Positions 33,587 through 44,904 of a DNA stretch of 64,000 bases are shown in pieces. The stretch is from Ehretia macrophylla (Eukaryota; Streptophyta; Magnoliopsida; Boraginales; Ehretiaceae), in the NCBI GenBank assembly GCA_037974665.1, contig CM075768.1:5791501-5855500 (forward strand), written 5' to 3'. The notes under the pieces were generated by a model. It did not search any database. It saw only the letters and a list, made by a program, of their open reading frames with translations, and was not told where the DNA came from. Positions within the stretch are counted from its first letter, which is position 1; each line of letters opens with the position of its first letter. The translations under genes and the position numbers were made by a program.

Positions 33587-33953
33587 CATATACAAGCATT
33601 TATCTAACATTTAGGAAACATTTTAAGAAATTTAACCACAACACACCTTTGCTAAAAAAATTTCCAGTAAACACAAATTTCACAAAACTCAACCATTCTT
33701 GCTTCTAAGCCTTTATAACATGCTATGGACTTGCATATATTCATATAGACCTCTTATTTAAGCTATGAACCGAAGATTAAACCCATGTTTAGCTATAAAA
33801 CTCCATTCACAACTCATTTTATCAAGTTACAACAACCCATGGATCAATCAAGCTAAAAATCGCGTATGTTACTCTCAAGACAATATCTAGCAAGATACAC
33901 ATTCATATACAACAATATATAACATATATATATGCAATTTCATAAACATAACA
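32708..33953 (-). mobile_element. Reverse-strand LTR relic, segment 3
   Basis: This continues the relic from 26612. On the minus strand it shows the Gy5-type box 'gggcggcatcgggcttgcc' and two CTACTTT-loop hairpins, seen on the plus strand as AAAGTAG loops at 32888-32915 and 32974-32998. More diverged 5' LTR sequence follows. It holds a (TA)n tract at about 33533-33582. The match fades before the copia text begins near 33954. I could not find the outer LTR end, so it is truncated or decayed. Confidence 0.65.
33533..33582. repeat. (TA)n microsatellite
   Basis: An almost pure alternating AT run of about 48 bp inside the relic LTR, likely to vary in length between individuals. Confidence 0.9.
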
Positions 33954-34329
33954 TGCCACTAATGAATCGCTTTGTGAGTATTTCTCTAAGTGTATGCATA
34001 AAAAATTTGAGATGAGCATGATGGGGGAGTTAAACTTCTTTCTCAAACTTCAAATCAAGCAAACAAATGAGGACATCTTCATTAATTAAGCCAAGTACAC
34101 GAGATAACTCATCAAAAAGTTTGGGCTTGAGAATGCTAAAGAGATTGGTACACCAATGAGAACATCAATCAAGTTTGACAAGGATGAACAAGATAAACCT
34201 GTTGATGAGAAAATGTATAGAGGTATGATTGGAAGTCTTCTCTATTTAGCTACCTCTAGACCCGACATTATGTTTGTTGTATGCTTATGTGCTCGTTTTC
34301 AATCTTGTCCTAAAGAATCACAGTGAGAC
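33954..34329 (+). pseudogene. Copia reverse transcriptase C-terminal fragment
   Basis: Motifs are KKFEMSMMGELNFFL, then a degraded LQIKQ stretch, then KFGLENAKEIGTPM, and MYRGMIGSLLYLATSRPDIM followed by CLCARFQSCPKES. Two in-frame stops fall near 34098-34112. The catalytic YVDD box would lie upstream and is absent. The text is interrupted by half-LINE C and Gy5 and resumes at 44905. Confidence 0.88.
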
Positions 34330-36155
34330 TGGCATCATACTTTCCAGCCCATTTCCAATCACGCGGACCCTCTCCCACATGGCCTCACTCATCCCTTTTC
34401 TGATTTTTCTGAGCATGGCATCATTAAGAGCCCTACTCATGTGGATCCAAGACATGCCAAGGATTCTAATTCAGCCACTGCTCGCATCAATGATACAAAC
34501 CAGCCATTTTCGTTGATTGCTCCTTTGACTTCAAACTTGGCTGATGCTCTTTCAATTGGCGTAAAGGATAATTCTTCTAGTGCGGCTCCACTTCCTACTA
34601 CTGCACATGGAGGTTACCACAATGCCGTGGGCGACTATGCTGGAAAAAACCAAGTGGCGGACATCAATCTTCCAAATCAAACTACTCTTGATCAAGTGAG
34701 TCACCATCATGAAGGATTGGGTAATCAAGTCAAGAATTCAGATTTACATCTCCATAATGCATGGGCCACCCCACGTTTTCCTCTTGAGCATCCAGCCAAC
34801 ACTGATCAATTTCAAGACAATATCCATGCTAATACTTCATTCTTTGACCAATTTCCGTCGGTCCAGCAAGCTAACAACCTTGGTGTTAAGAATTCAGCAA
34901 CTTTGGGACATCAACCTATTCATCACACTCCTAATTTTGTCACAAACAACTGGCAAAAATACTTTCTGGGTGAATTAAATGTTTCACTCAAGCTGAACTT
35001 CTTTGGGAATTTTAAAAACAAAGATGGGAGAACCATTGTTGTCCCTCCAGAAAGACGTTTCATGCAGGTGCTCAACATTGGAATTCCTGTCTTATTGGTC
35101 AGTTTATTGGCAAACCTCCCCCTTTCTTCTTAATTAGGAGAATGGTCGATACTCAATGGAAGAAGTTTGGTCATGTTGAGATTCAATCTAATGAGTCTGG
35201 GTTGTTTGTGTTCCGATTTGAATCTCAAGAGTTTTGTGATAGTGTGATGCAAGAGCTTTGGCATGTTCACCATCATCCCCTTCTCCTTAGACGTTGGGAA
35301 ATTGGTCTCCAATTCATCAAGCTCAACTGTGAACGAGTGCCAATCTGGTTAAAATTGAGAAATGTTCCGCTTGATTTACTTAACAATGATGGCCTCAGTT
35401 TCGTTTCAAGCACAATTGGCCTCCCTCTTCAGATGGATTCGAAAACTGCCTCACGGTCACATCTTGGTTATGCAAGAGTATGTGTGGAAATGAATATTCT
35501 AAAGGATCTCCCAGATAGGACATATGTCGAACTCCCTAATGGGGAAGAGGCTGAGATTCTAATCGAATATGATTGGAAACCACAGAAATGTACTTTTTGT
35601 AATGTTGCAGGTCATGACACTTCCAATTGTCCTAATTCTTCAGACAATCGGGTTGAGGATAAACCTTCAGGCACCAATTCAGAATGGAATGAAGCAGATA
35701 AAAAGCATAGGAGGAGACGCGGTGCTTCCCGTCAAAAAGAGCATTTGGTTAGCAATAACAGATTTAATATACTTAACTCTGATGAAGCCCATGGAGATCA
35801 TGGTGATCAAATTGATGAACGTTCCCACGAAAATTTTTCTAAGTCCAAGACTGTAGAGAATAAAACTACTAGAACAGGTGTTTTTCACAAAAAAACCAAT
35901 GTCCAAAAGGTGAACATCCCTACACAGGCACATGTACAACAACATACTTCTCACATTTCGGTTACTCCGTACCCATCTCAAGGTTCTAAGGATAAGGTTT
36001 CTACACATACTTTTGGCAAAGCCATCTCTACCAATCGTGTTGTTGGCAACTCTTCCAACACTGCATCTACATCCAAGGCGACACCTTCCTTTGATTATAC
36101 TAGGGCAGTTCAAGGCATGTTCAACGGAAGACCCCCTGATCGAAGAACCCACTAA
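34330..36155 (+). pseudogene. ORF1-like protein of half-LINE C (5'-truncated, one frameshift)
   Basis: The frame is open from the truncation point and shifts once near 35050-35070. It then runs from about 35070 to TAA at 36153. A Ser/Asn/His-rich linker precedes the DUF4283-type domain (IGKPP-type start, VDTQWKKFGHVEIQSNESGL, WLKLRNVPLDLLNNDGL). The CCHC knuckle CTFCNVAGHDTSNC follows, then the basic KKHRRRRGASRQK, and the C-terminus TPSFDYTRAVQGMFNGRPPD. The frame stays open over about 340 codons after the shift, which points to recent insertion. Probable RNA-binding protein. Confidence 0.88.
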
Positions 36156-36322
36156 GGAGATTTTCCTTTGTTTTCTTGTCTTTTTGTTCTTTCAGTCCTT
36201 GTTTGGACTAATTCTCTTCTGCTTTCCTTGATCTTGTTTTGATGTTGTTTGTCAACAATCTTGTACTTGTACCACTTCCTTTGGATATCAATAAAACTCC
36301 CACTGAATTAACAAAAAAAAAA
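34330..36322 (+). mobile_element. Half-LINE copy C at the copia/Gy5 junction
   Basis: AAAGAATCACAGTGAGAC (34312-34329 and 36323-36340) flanks the insert, an 18-bp target-site duplication that includes part of the A tail at the right. The duplicated target holds the last copia bases and the first bases of the Gy5 5' LTR, so this insertion is younger than Gy5. The 3' UTR has an AGTCC/GGACT hairpin (36194-36209), AATAAAA, CACTGAATTAAC and an A run. It is 5'-truncated within ORF1 and has no RT. Confidence 0.93.
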
Positions 36323-36332
36323 AAAGAATCAC

Positions 36333-39142
36333 AGTGAGACCCAAACATTCATTACATGAGCATTTATTTACTTTTATCATTATTTGAAAATAAAAGGTGC
36401 ATTTGCATTATTTACTAAGTGTTATTGTGTATTTATTTGATTTTTATATGCAAATTAAGTGTTTAATTGATTATTAAGTGCTAATTATGGGTTTATCTTA
36501 TTTGACTTTTCATCTTCTTTGACCATTTTTGGATTTTATTTGCTTAAACTAGTTTAAATTTGGTCTAAACTTACCTGTTAAAATTTTAAATATTTGGTAG
36601 AGCGATAAAATTACATTTATAATCGATTTGGTAGCTTATTTGACTATTTTAAGTTAGTTTGACCAACTTTGACTTTTGAAAACTATTTAAAGCCCAAAAA
36701 TAGACCAAAATAGTAAAATTCAACCAAAAAAAATGCTCAAATCAGCCAAAAAACCCTTGCTTGTGTGAATAGTATATTTTGTGCAATTTTGGCTCTTTGA
36801 AGGTATAAACAAAGGAGTTTGAAGCTCAAATTTGATATTCGTATTTGTCTTGACGCGTACAACATTTCTACTAATCATTTTAGGCTTTTCGGAATGAAAA
36901 ATTTACGAGGACTCTTTCAAAAATTGATTTACATTCATTTTTTTATGCCTTAAATTGCTTTTATTGCTTTAGATTCTTGCTAATTAGGTCTTATGGCATG
37001 TGTTTACCAATTGATTTCATGCGTAGAACATATTTTATTTTGAAATGAATAGTTAAGCTATTTGAAGCATATTTGATTAAATTTTGGTTATATCTTGATT
37101 CCTGGCTTTGAAATGGTGTTCATAAATGTTATTGTACCTACTTAGCATCATGTAATGGCTTAGAATTGCGATTGGATTGAGTTTTTGAAAAGTACGTGTT
37201 GGTTGGAATTTCTAGAAAAATTGGGTTTTAAGAGTTTTTTGGGTTGTTCTTGTGGTATTTAGCTGCTTGCTAGGTTAGTATAATGATAGGTGATGATTTG
37301 GAAAATTTTGGATAGTTTAATTGCTTGAAAAGTTGAAGAATAATGTTAGTTTGCTTGGGGTTCTTGTGTTAAAATGTAGTGTAGCATTCTCTTTTGTGTT
37401 TGATGTGTTACTAAGGTCTTGTGGTTTAGTTGAAGGGGGATTGTAGATGTCAAGTGAGGTTTAAGTGTTTGAATTCTTGGCTATATGAATCTCTTAGTGG
37501 CTTGATTAAAAATTGATAGAAATGTAGTTAAACATGTTTCCTATGTGAATGTATTGTAAAGTCTTGTAATGGGAGTTAATATTGCTTGTATGGGTAATGG
37601 GGGAATGTGCATGATAGGTGTGGTTTAAGTATTTGAGTGCTTGACTAAGTGAATAACAAATGATTGAGTTAACGTGTTGTAGAATCCAGGATTCTAACTT
37701 GGTAGAATATGTGCTACTAATGTGGTGAGAGTTCGTTTGTGCTAAAGTATGGTTTATATTTAGTTAGAGTCCTCTTGTGTGTAAAGTGTTGTTTAAACTA
37801 GAATGACATATGGTTGCATGATTACTTAGCTTATTAAATGCATGAATAGAATGTGTTGCATGACTATGAAATGTAAGATTAGATAACCTACTCTGTTACC
37901 TAGTCTATGCATGGCTATGTGATATAAAATGCTAAATGTGATTCACGTGTTTGGTCACTTTGTTGTTAACTTTGTGAAATGAATATGAATTGTCCACATG
38001 CATTGGGAAACAACCTACTTTGTTGTTTTTTCCTACTTATCATGAATGTGTGTTACGTGGTTGAATGCGCGTGAATGAAAGCGGAAGGTTACAACCTTTA
38101 GACATGGTGTTGTTGTCATGTTGCACTGGGCGGCATAAGACTTGCCAAGCGATGACATGACCACCATGTGTCTAGTGTATAGGGATATAGACATGGTAAC
38201 ATTTTGTGTTGCACTGGCAGCGTTGGGCTTGCTAGGGGATGATACAACTACCATGTGTCTAATGTATAGGGGAAATGATGAATGAAGTGAAGTAAAACGG
38301 CATCAACAGAACTAGCGTATCCTTTCTAAGTGGTTATTTACTTTACAGTTCTCATTTCATTTATAATTGTTGATTATGAATGTGCATGGCATGTTTTCAA
38401 AAGGTATTTCCAAAGTTAAAAATGATTGCAAACTCTCCCTTCATTTCCTCCCTCACTGAGCTAGATGACGGTTAGCTCACCCCTCTTTATCAACATTTCA
38501 TGTGAAACAGAGCTTGAGTCTCAAGGAGTTTGGAAGTAATAGTTATGTTTATGCTTGATGTACTTAGAGGAACATGTTGATTATGTTTATATTATGGTTA
38601 TGTAGTTCCTGTTGTAAATACAGATTTCGATCTTATATGTGTTGTCTACTTTAATGTTGAGGACTTTTGGAATCCATGTAACTATGTTAAGTTTAAGTTT
38701 ACTTAGTTGTATGGCTGGCTAGAAAAATGAGGTTCATTTGGTACATGTATCTTGTTAAGTATGTTGAAGTAGTGTGGTAAATGGCTTATGTCATGGTTGT
38801 GGTTGAAAATTGATTGTTGTAGTTGGAAGGTATATGTAAAGTGGATTGGTTGTTTTGGTTTGTATGAGTTTTATTCAGGTTTACTTATTTATGGGAAAGC
38901 CATATTATAGACGTTATAATGTCAAAATCCCATTGCTAATGGATCCTTAAATGTAATTAAGAGGTTTAGTGGCTCTATTATACTATTTTATGAATGTTAG
39001 TGCTCAGGCTAATATAGTGTGCCTTAGCGGACTTAGGAGGAGTGATCTTCTTAAGCCTGTGACATCACGATCCCATGATTGTTTGTTGTAATTTCTTGTG
39101 GTATCAGAGACTATTTTAGTGATTGAAAATGGGGTTGTGATA
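36333..39142 (+). repeat. Gy5 5' LTR
   Basis: About 2.8 kb. It contains two CTACTTT-type loop hairpins (37876-37906, with CTACTCT here, and 38006-38033). A tandem pair of fold-back units with TAGACATGG arms lies at 38099-38174 and 38188-38261. GTATCCTTTCTAAGTGG follows, then the CCTCACT box with a GAGCTA/TAGCTC hairpin at 38458-38478. Confidence 0.9.
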
Positions 39143-39418
39143 GGTGGTATCAGAGCAATAGGTTGTGAACCTTGGGATGAAATTGGTTTTGATGATTTGA
39201 ATATATGCCTTTGAATTTGATGTCTTGAGCTAGGGTTAGAGATTGTGATCCTTTGAGAGTTGTAAATGATTGTTGAGTTATAGGTTATTATTCCTTGGGT
39301 TGTTAGTAAGCTATGATGTCATCACATATGATTGGGTTTTAGTATGATTGAGTGAATGATTAAGGAGATCTTGAATGAAAGAATTTCAAGCGCGAAATTC
39401 TTAGAAGAAGGGGAGAAT
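39143..39418 (+). other. Gy5 interior: primer site, hairpin and polypurine tract only
   Basis: TGGTATCAGAGC at 39145-39156 is the initiator tRNA-Met primer site. A 9-bp hairpin AAGAATTTC/GAAATTCTT with loop AAGCGC (39379-39402) is followed by the polypurine tract AGAAGAAGGGGAGAA up to 39418. The 276 bp hold no coding; they keep only replication signals. Confidence 0.88.
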
Positions 39419-39557
39419 GTGAGACCCGAACATTCATTACATGAGCATTAATTTACTTTTATCATTATTTGAAAATAAAAGGTGGATTTACATTATTTAC
39501 AAAGTGTTATTGTGTGTTTATTTGATTTTTATATGTAAATTACGTGTTTAATTGATT

Positions 39558-42500
39558 TTTTTTTTTTGTTAATTCAGTGGTAATTTATTGAAGTCCAAAG
39601 GAAATGGTACAAGTACATGGATGTTGACAAACAGCGTCAAACAAGATCAAGACAAGAAAAGAAAAGGAATCAGTCCAACAAGGACTGAAAGAACAAAAGA
39701 CAATAACCAAAAAAAAAAAAAAAACAAAGGGATCAAAGAAAACCCTCCTCAATAAGCTCTTCGATTAGGGGGCCTTCCATTAAAAATGCCTTGAACTGCC
39801 CTAGTGTAATCGAATGAAGTTGATGCCTTGGAAGAAGAGGCATTGTTGAAAGAGTTGCCAGCAGCATGAACGGTAGAGATGGCTTTACCAATATTGTATG
39901 TAGGAACCTTATCCTTAGAACCTTGAGATGAGTACGGGGTGACCGAAATATGCGAGATAGGCTGATGAACATGAACCGGGTTAGGGATGTTGACCTTTTG
40001 GACATTGGTATTTTGTTGGAAAACACCAGTTCCTGCATTTTGATTCTCAACAATCATGGACTTATTAAGTTTCAACTCAGGTCGAGCATCAATTTGATCA
40101 CCATGAACATCATCAATGTCAAGAACATTAAATCTGTTATTGTTAACCATATTCTCATTTCGACGTGAAGCACCACGCCTTCTCCTATTCTTTTTCCCAG
40201 CCACATTCCAATCTGGTTTAGGGTCAACTGGAATTTCATCATCTCTATCTTCCTGTGAATTAGGACAGTTGGAAGTGTCGTGACCTGCAACATTACAAAA
40301 AGTACATTTCGGCGGTTTCCAATCATATTCGATTAGAATCTCAGCCTCTTCACCATTAAGGAGTTCAACAAAGGTCCTATCTGGGAGATCTTTTAGAATG
40401 TTCATTTCAACACAAACTCTTGCATACCCGAGATGTGAGCAGGAAGCTGTTTTTGAATCCATCTGAAGAGGGATGCCAATTGTGCTAGAAACGAAGCTGA
40501 GCCCATCTTTGGTAAGTAAATCAAGTGGGACATTTCTCAATTTTAACCAGATTGGCACTCTTTCGCAGTTGAGCTTGATGAGTTGAAGACCAGTTTCCCA
40601 GCGTCTGAGGAGAAGGGAGTGATGGTGAACATGCCAAAGCTCTTGCATCACACGATCACAAAATTCTTGAGATTCAAAACGGAAAACAAATAGCCCAGAC
40701 TCATTGGATTGAATATCAACATGACCAAATTTTTTCCATTGGGTGTCAACCATTCTTCTAATTAAGAAAAAAAGGGGTGGTTTACCTATGAATTGGCCAA
40801 TAAGACAGCAATTCCAGTGTAATGATCCTTCCTGAAAAACATTTGCTGGTGGAACAGCGATTTTTCTCCCGTCCTTGATTTTGAACCCATCAACGTAATT
40901 CAATTTGAGTGAGTTATTTAACTTACCCAGAAAGTGCTCTTGCCAGTTGTTGGTGGCAAGATTAGTGGCATTAGTCCTATTTTGACCCCAGACAGAGCGG
41001 TAATTGGAACCTCTATCCATTGTAGAGTCAATTGATTTAGTTGAAGCGTTCTGAAGAAGAGGAAACTCCTTTTGCAGATCAGCAAAGAGGCCATTATTGA
41101 ACGACGTTGGTGAATTTTGGCCAAAAGGGTCGCCTACTGAGCCAAGGTTATGGATATCAGTCTGCGAAGAATTTTTGATGAAGAATATGTGAAGATGAGC
41201 CGTCCCTGTTGCTTTGTTGACCATTTGCAAACACTAAACCAATGGGAGCAGGTCCATGAGCAGGTGGATGATATGAAGAAAAAGTTTGCTATTGAATATT
41301 GGTGAGCGGACTCGTGAGAAAAGAGCTGTTATCATCACATGGTAAGGATTCATCGTGACATGGTGAACGATTTTCAAGTTGCGGGTCCGCCAAGGTTGAA
41401 TTTGTTGCAATTTGAAAGTCAAAAGTGACCTGGGGCTCCACGTGAGGGCCACTAGCATTCCTAGTTTGCTCAATGTGAGTATCTTTACCCGATATAAGTC
41501 CATGAGCACTGAGTGAAATACAATCAGCCAACGTGCCATCATGTGTATCCTCGGAATTCTCCAATTGGGAGTAGGCTTTGTTTGCAGGAATAATTTGGCA
41601 AGTGGGGTCAATGTCCTCATTCAAAGTCATTGGGTTTTGCTGCTGTCCAGCATGAATCCCATTGGAATAATCCACGACAATTGCGGCAATTGTACTAGAT
41701 TTGTCGGAAGGCTCAATAGTAGGCGCATGGCTAGAATTTTGAGTGGACCCCAAAGAGTTTGAATGCTTTCCCATAATTTGATCCACATGCAAATTGTTCT
41801 CAGCCGACTTGATTTCAATTGTATTTGACGCGATTTGAGTTAAAGTTGGAATATTTTGAGCTTCATGTGGGGTCGTATGTTCTCCACTAGCCAAAAGAGA
41901 ACCTTGACCCGAAGAATCATCTCCTTGGTTCACGTGCAATGGACTTGTCCGTTGGCCAGACTTTTGCTGTGAGTTTTGAAGCTCCTCACGCGCCTCGCTT
42001 GGTGGGCTTGTACTATTTTGCTGAACGATAGTACCAGGGTATCCATGAGCGTTTCCAGCATTCTTCTCAGGAGACTTTGGAGTTTTGCGATTTGCAGGGA
42101 GACCCAGACGAGGATCATTCAGATCAAGCCCCATAGCTCTAATGGAATCTAAAACTCCTTCTAATCTTGCTCCTTTAAGATATGGATCAAGGCTTGGAGC
42201 TGAACGAATTTCAGAATAGTCATCGATTTCATACTCATCTTCACTCATATCAATTCCTTCATCGTATTCAAAAAACGCGGCCTGCCTGGCTTGAATATCC
42301 TTAAAAGCTTGCTCAAGCTGTTGGCTTGAATTGAACGATTCTTCACCTTTAGCAGAAGAGGCGGATGAGGGCGAGTAATCTTCTTCGTCAACCTTCTCCA
42401 TACTGCTAGTAGACTTGGACTTAGCTTTTAATCGTTCACTTGAACGACGAGAGGAGGAAGAGGTGTTCTTACCTCTTCCCCCCATAGGGGACGAAAATAA

Positions 42501-42655
42501 GTTTTTTCTGGTCAAATTTAACGATTTTGGTGGTGACTGAGGTTGTTTTGGGGTGGTTGAAGGGTGGTCAAAGGGTGGACAAGGACTGGTATGTAGAGAG
42601 AAGGAAGAAAGAAATTTTCTAGAGAGAGAATTTGCTATGACACACTACTTACACA
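39558..42655 (-). mobile_element. Half-LINE copy D, near full length, reverse orientation
   Basis: ACGTGTTTAATTGATT flanks it exactly (39542-39557 and 42656-42671), and the tail is a T run on the plus strand. It is the longest copy (3.1 kb). It has a roughly 140-170-bp 5' UTR of pyrimidine-rich type similar to the start of the full LINE, a complete though broken ORF1, a 3' UTR with TCAGTCC/GGACTGA (39670-39688), AATAAA-like bases, and the CACTGAATTAAC end. Nothing related to endonuclease or RT is present between ORF1 and the tail. It therefore shows the native structure of the family. Confidence 0.93.
39749..42515 (-). pseudogene. ORF1-like protein of half-LINE D
   Basis: About 920 codons on the minus strand. 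The start may be the ATG at 42515, or more likely the one at 42485 (MGGRGKNTSSSS), which lines up with the start of the LINE ORF1. Order: a basic Ser-rich N-terminus, an acidic stretch, a long Ser/Gln/His linker, and the DUF4283-type domain (VDTQWKKFGHVDIQSNESGL, WLKLRNVPLDLLTKDGL). The CCHC knuckle CTFCNVAGHDTSNC follows, then a basic RRRRGASRR patch, and the end SFDYTRAVQGIFNGRPPN. An in-frame TAG at 41291-41289 and a frameshift at about 41160-41250 break it. Confidence 0.9.
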
Positions 42656-44904
42656 CGTGTTTAATTGATTATTATGTGCTAATTATGTGTTTATCTTATT
42701 TTATATGTAAAACTTATGTGTTTACTTAATTTAGTATTTAGTATGTTCAGTTATATGTTTTACATATGTTTTGTAGCTTAAAAATGCATATGAAAACCGA
42801 TTTGAAAGATAACTTTGACTTTCGTCTTCTTTGATTGTTTTCGGGTTTTATTTGCTTAAACTAGTTTAAATTCGATCCAAACTCACCTGTTAACATTTTA
42901 AATATTTGGTAGAGCGATAAAATTGCATTTAGAATCGATTTGGTAGCTTATTTGACCATTTTAAGTTAGTTTGACCAACTTTGACTTTTGAAAACTATTT
43001 AAAGCCCAAAAATAGACCAAAATTGCAAAATTCAGCCAAAAAAATGCCCAAATCAGCCAAAAAACCCTTGCTTGCGTGAATAGTATATTTTGTGCAATTT
43101 TGGCTCTTTGAAGGTGTAAACAAAGGAGTTTGAAGCTCAAATTTGGTATTCGTATTCGTCTTGATGCATACAACATTCCTACCGATCGTTTTGAGCTTTT
43201 TGGAATGAAAAATTTGTGAGGGCTCTTTCAAAAATTGATTTAAATTCATTTTTATATGCCTTAAATTGCTTTTATTGCTTTAGATTCTTGCTAATTAGGT
43301 CTTATGGCATGTGTTTACCGATTGATTTCATGCGTAGAACATATTTTATTTTGAAATGAATAGTTAATCTATTTGAAGCATATTTGATTAAATTTTGGTT
43401 ATATCTTGATTCCTAACTTTGAAATGGTGTTCATAAATGTTATTGTACCTACGTAGCATCACGTAATGGCTTAGAATTGGGATTGGATTGAGTTTTTGGA
43501 AAGTACGTTTGGTTGGAATTTCCCAAAAAATTGGGTTTTAAGAGCTTTTTGGGTTGTTCTTGTGGTATTTAGATGCTTGCTAGGTAAGTATAATGATAGG
43601 TGATGATTTTGGCAAATATGGATAGTTTAATTGCTTGAAACATTGAAGAATAATGTTAGTTTGCTTGAGGTTCTTGTGTTAAAATGTAGTGTAGCATGCT
43701 CCTTTGTGGTTGATGTGTTGTTAAGGTATAATTGGAGTCAAATGCTTGTGGTTTAGTTGAAGGGTGATTGTAGATGTCAAGTGAGGTTTAAGTGCTTGAA
43801 TTCTTGGCTATATGAATCACTTAGTGGCTTGATTAAAAATTGATAGAAATGTAGTTAAACATGTTTCCTATGTGAATGTGTTGCAAAGTCTTGTAATGGG
43901 GGTTAATATGGCTTGTATGGGTAACGAGGGAATGTGCATGATAGGTGTAGTTTAAATATTTGATCGCTTGACTAAGTGAATAATAAATGATTGGGGTAAC
44001 GTGTTGTAGAATCTAGGATTCTAACTTGGTAGAATATGTGCTACTAATGTGGTGAGAGTTCGTTTGTGCTAAAGTATGGTTTATATTTAGTTGGAGTCCT
44101 CTTGTGTGTACAGTGTTGTTTAAACTAGAATGACATATGGTTGCATGATTACTTAGCTTATTAAATGCATGAATAGAATGTGTTGCATGAATATGAAATG
44201 TAAGATTAGGTAACCTACTTTGTTACCTAGTCTATGCGTGGCTATGTGATATGAAATGCTAAATGTGATTCACGTGTTTGGTTACTTTGTTGTTAACTTG
44301 TGAAATGAATATGAATTGTGCACATGCATTGAGAAACAACCTACTTTATTGTTTCCCCTACTTGTCATGAATGCGTGTTATGTGGCTGAATGCGTGTGAA
44401 TGAAAGCGAAAGGTTGCAACCTTTAGACATGGTGTTGTTGTCGTGTTGCACTGGGTTGCATAAGGCTTGTCAGGCGATGACATGACTACCATGTGTCTGG
44501 TGTATAAGGATATAGACATGGTAGCGTTTTGTGTTGCACTGGAAGCATTGGGCTTGCCAGGGGATGACACAACTACCATGTGTCTGATGTATAGGAGAAA
44601 GTGATGAATGAAATAAAGTGAAACAGCATCAACAGAACCAGCGTATCCTTTCTAAGTGGTTATTCACTTTACAATTCTCATTTCATTTATAATTGTTGAT
44701 TATGAATGTGCATGGCATGTTTTCAAAAGGTGTTTCCAAAGCTAAAAATGATTGCAAACTCTCCTTGTATTTCCTCCCTCACTGATTAGCGGACTTAGGA
44801 GGAATGATCTTCTTAAGCCCGTGGCATCACGATCTCAGGATTGTTTGTTGTTATTTCTTGTGGTATCAGAGAATATATTAGTTATTGAAAATGGGGTCGT
44901 GAAA

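Larger units (their letters stand above)
36333..44904 (+). mobile_element. Gy5: LTR element with very short interior, nested in copia
   Basis: The LTRs (36333-39142 and 39419-44904) surround only 276 bp. The flanking 5 bp are ATCAC (36328-36332) and ATCGC (44905-44909), one change apart, and the copia frame joins cleanly across the element. LTR starts read AGTGAGACCC and TGTGAGACCC; ends read GTGATA and GTGAAA. A primer site and a polypurine tract are present with no coding between them. The 3' LTR carries half-LINE D and lacks 564 bp present in the 5' LTR. It is fully dependent on proteins from elsewhere. Confidence 0.9.
39419..44904 (+). repeat. Gy5 3' LTR, with half-LINE D inserted and a 564-bp deletion
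   Basis: It matches the 5' LTR on both sides of half-LINE D. The stretch equivalent to 38460-39023 of the 5' LTR is missing at about 44784. The two CTACTTT hairpins are at 44203-44233 and 44333-44355. The copia frame resumes at 44905. Confidence 0.88.
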
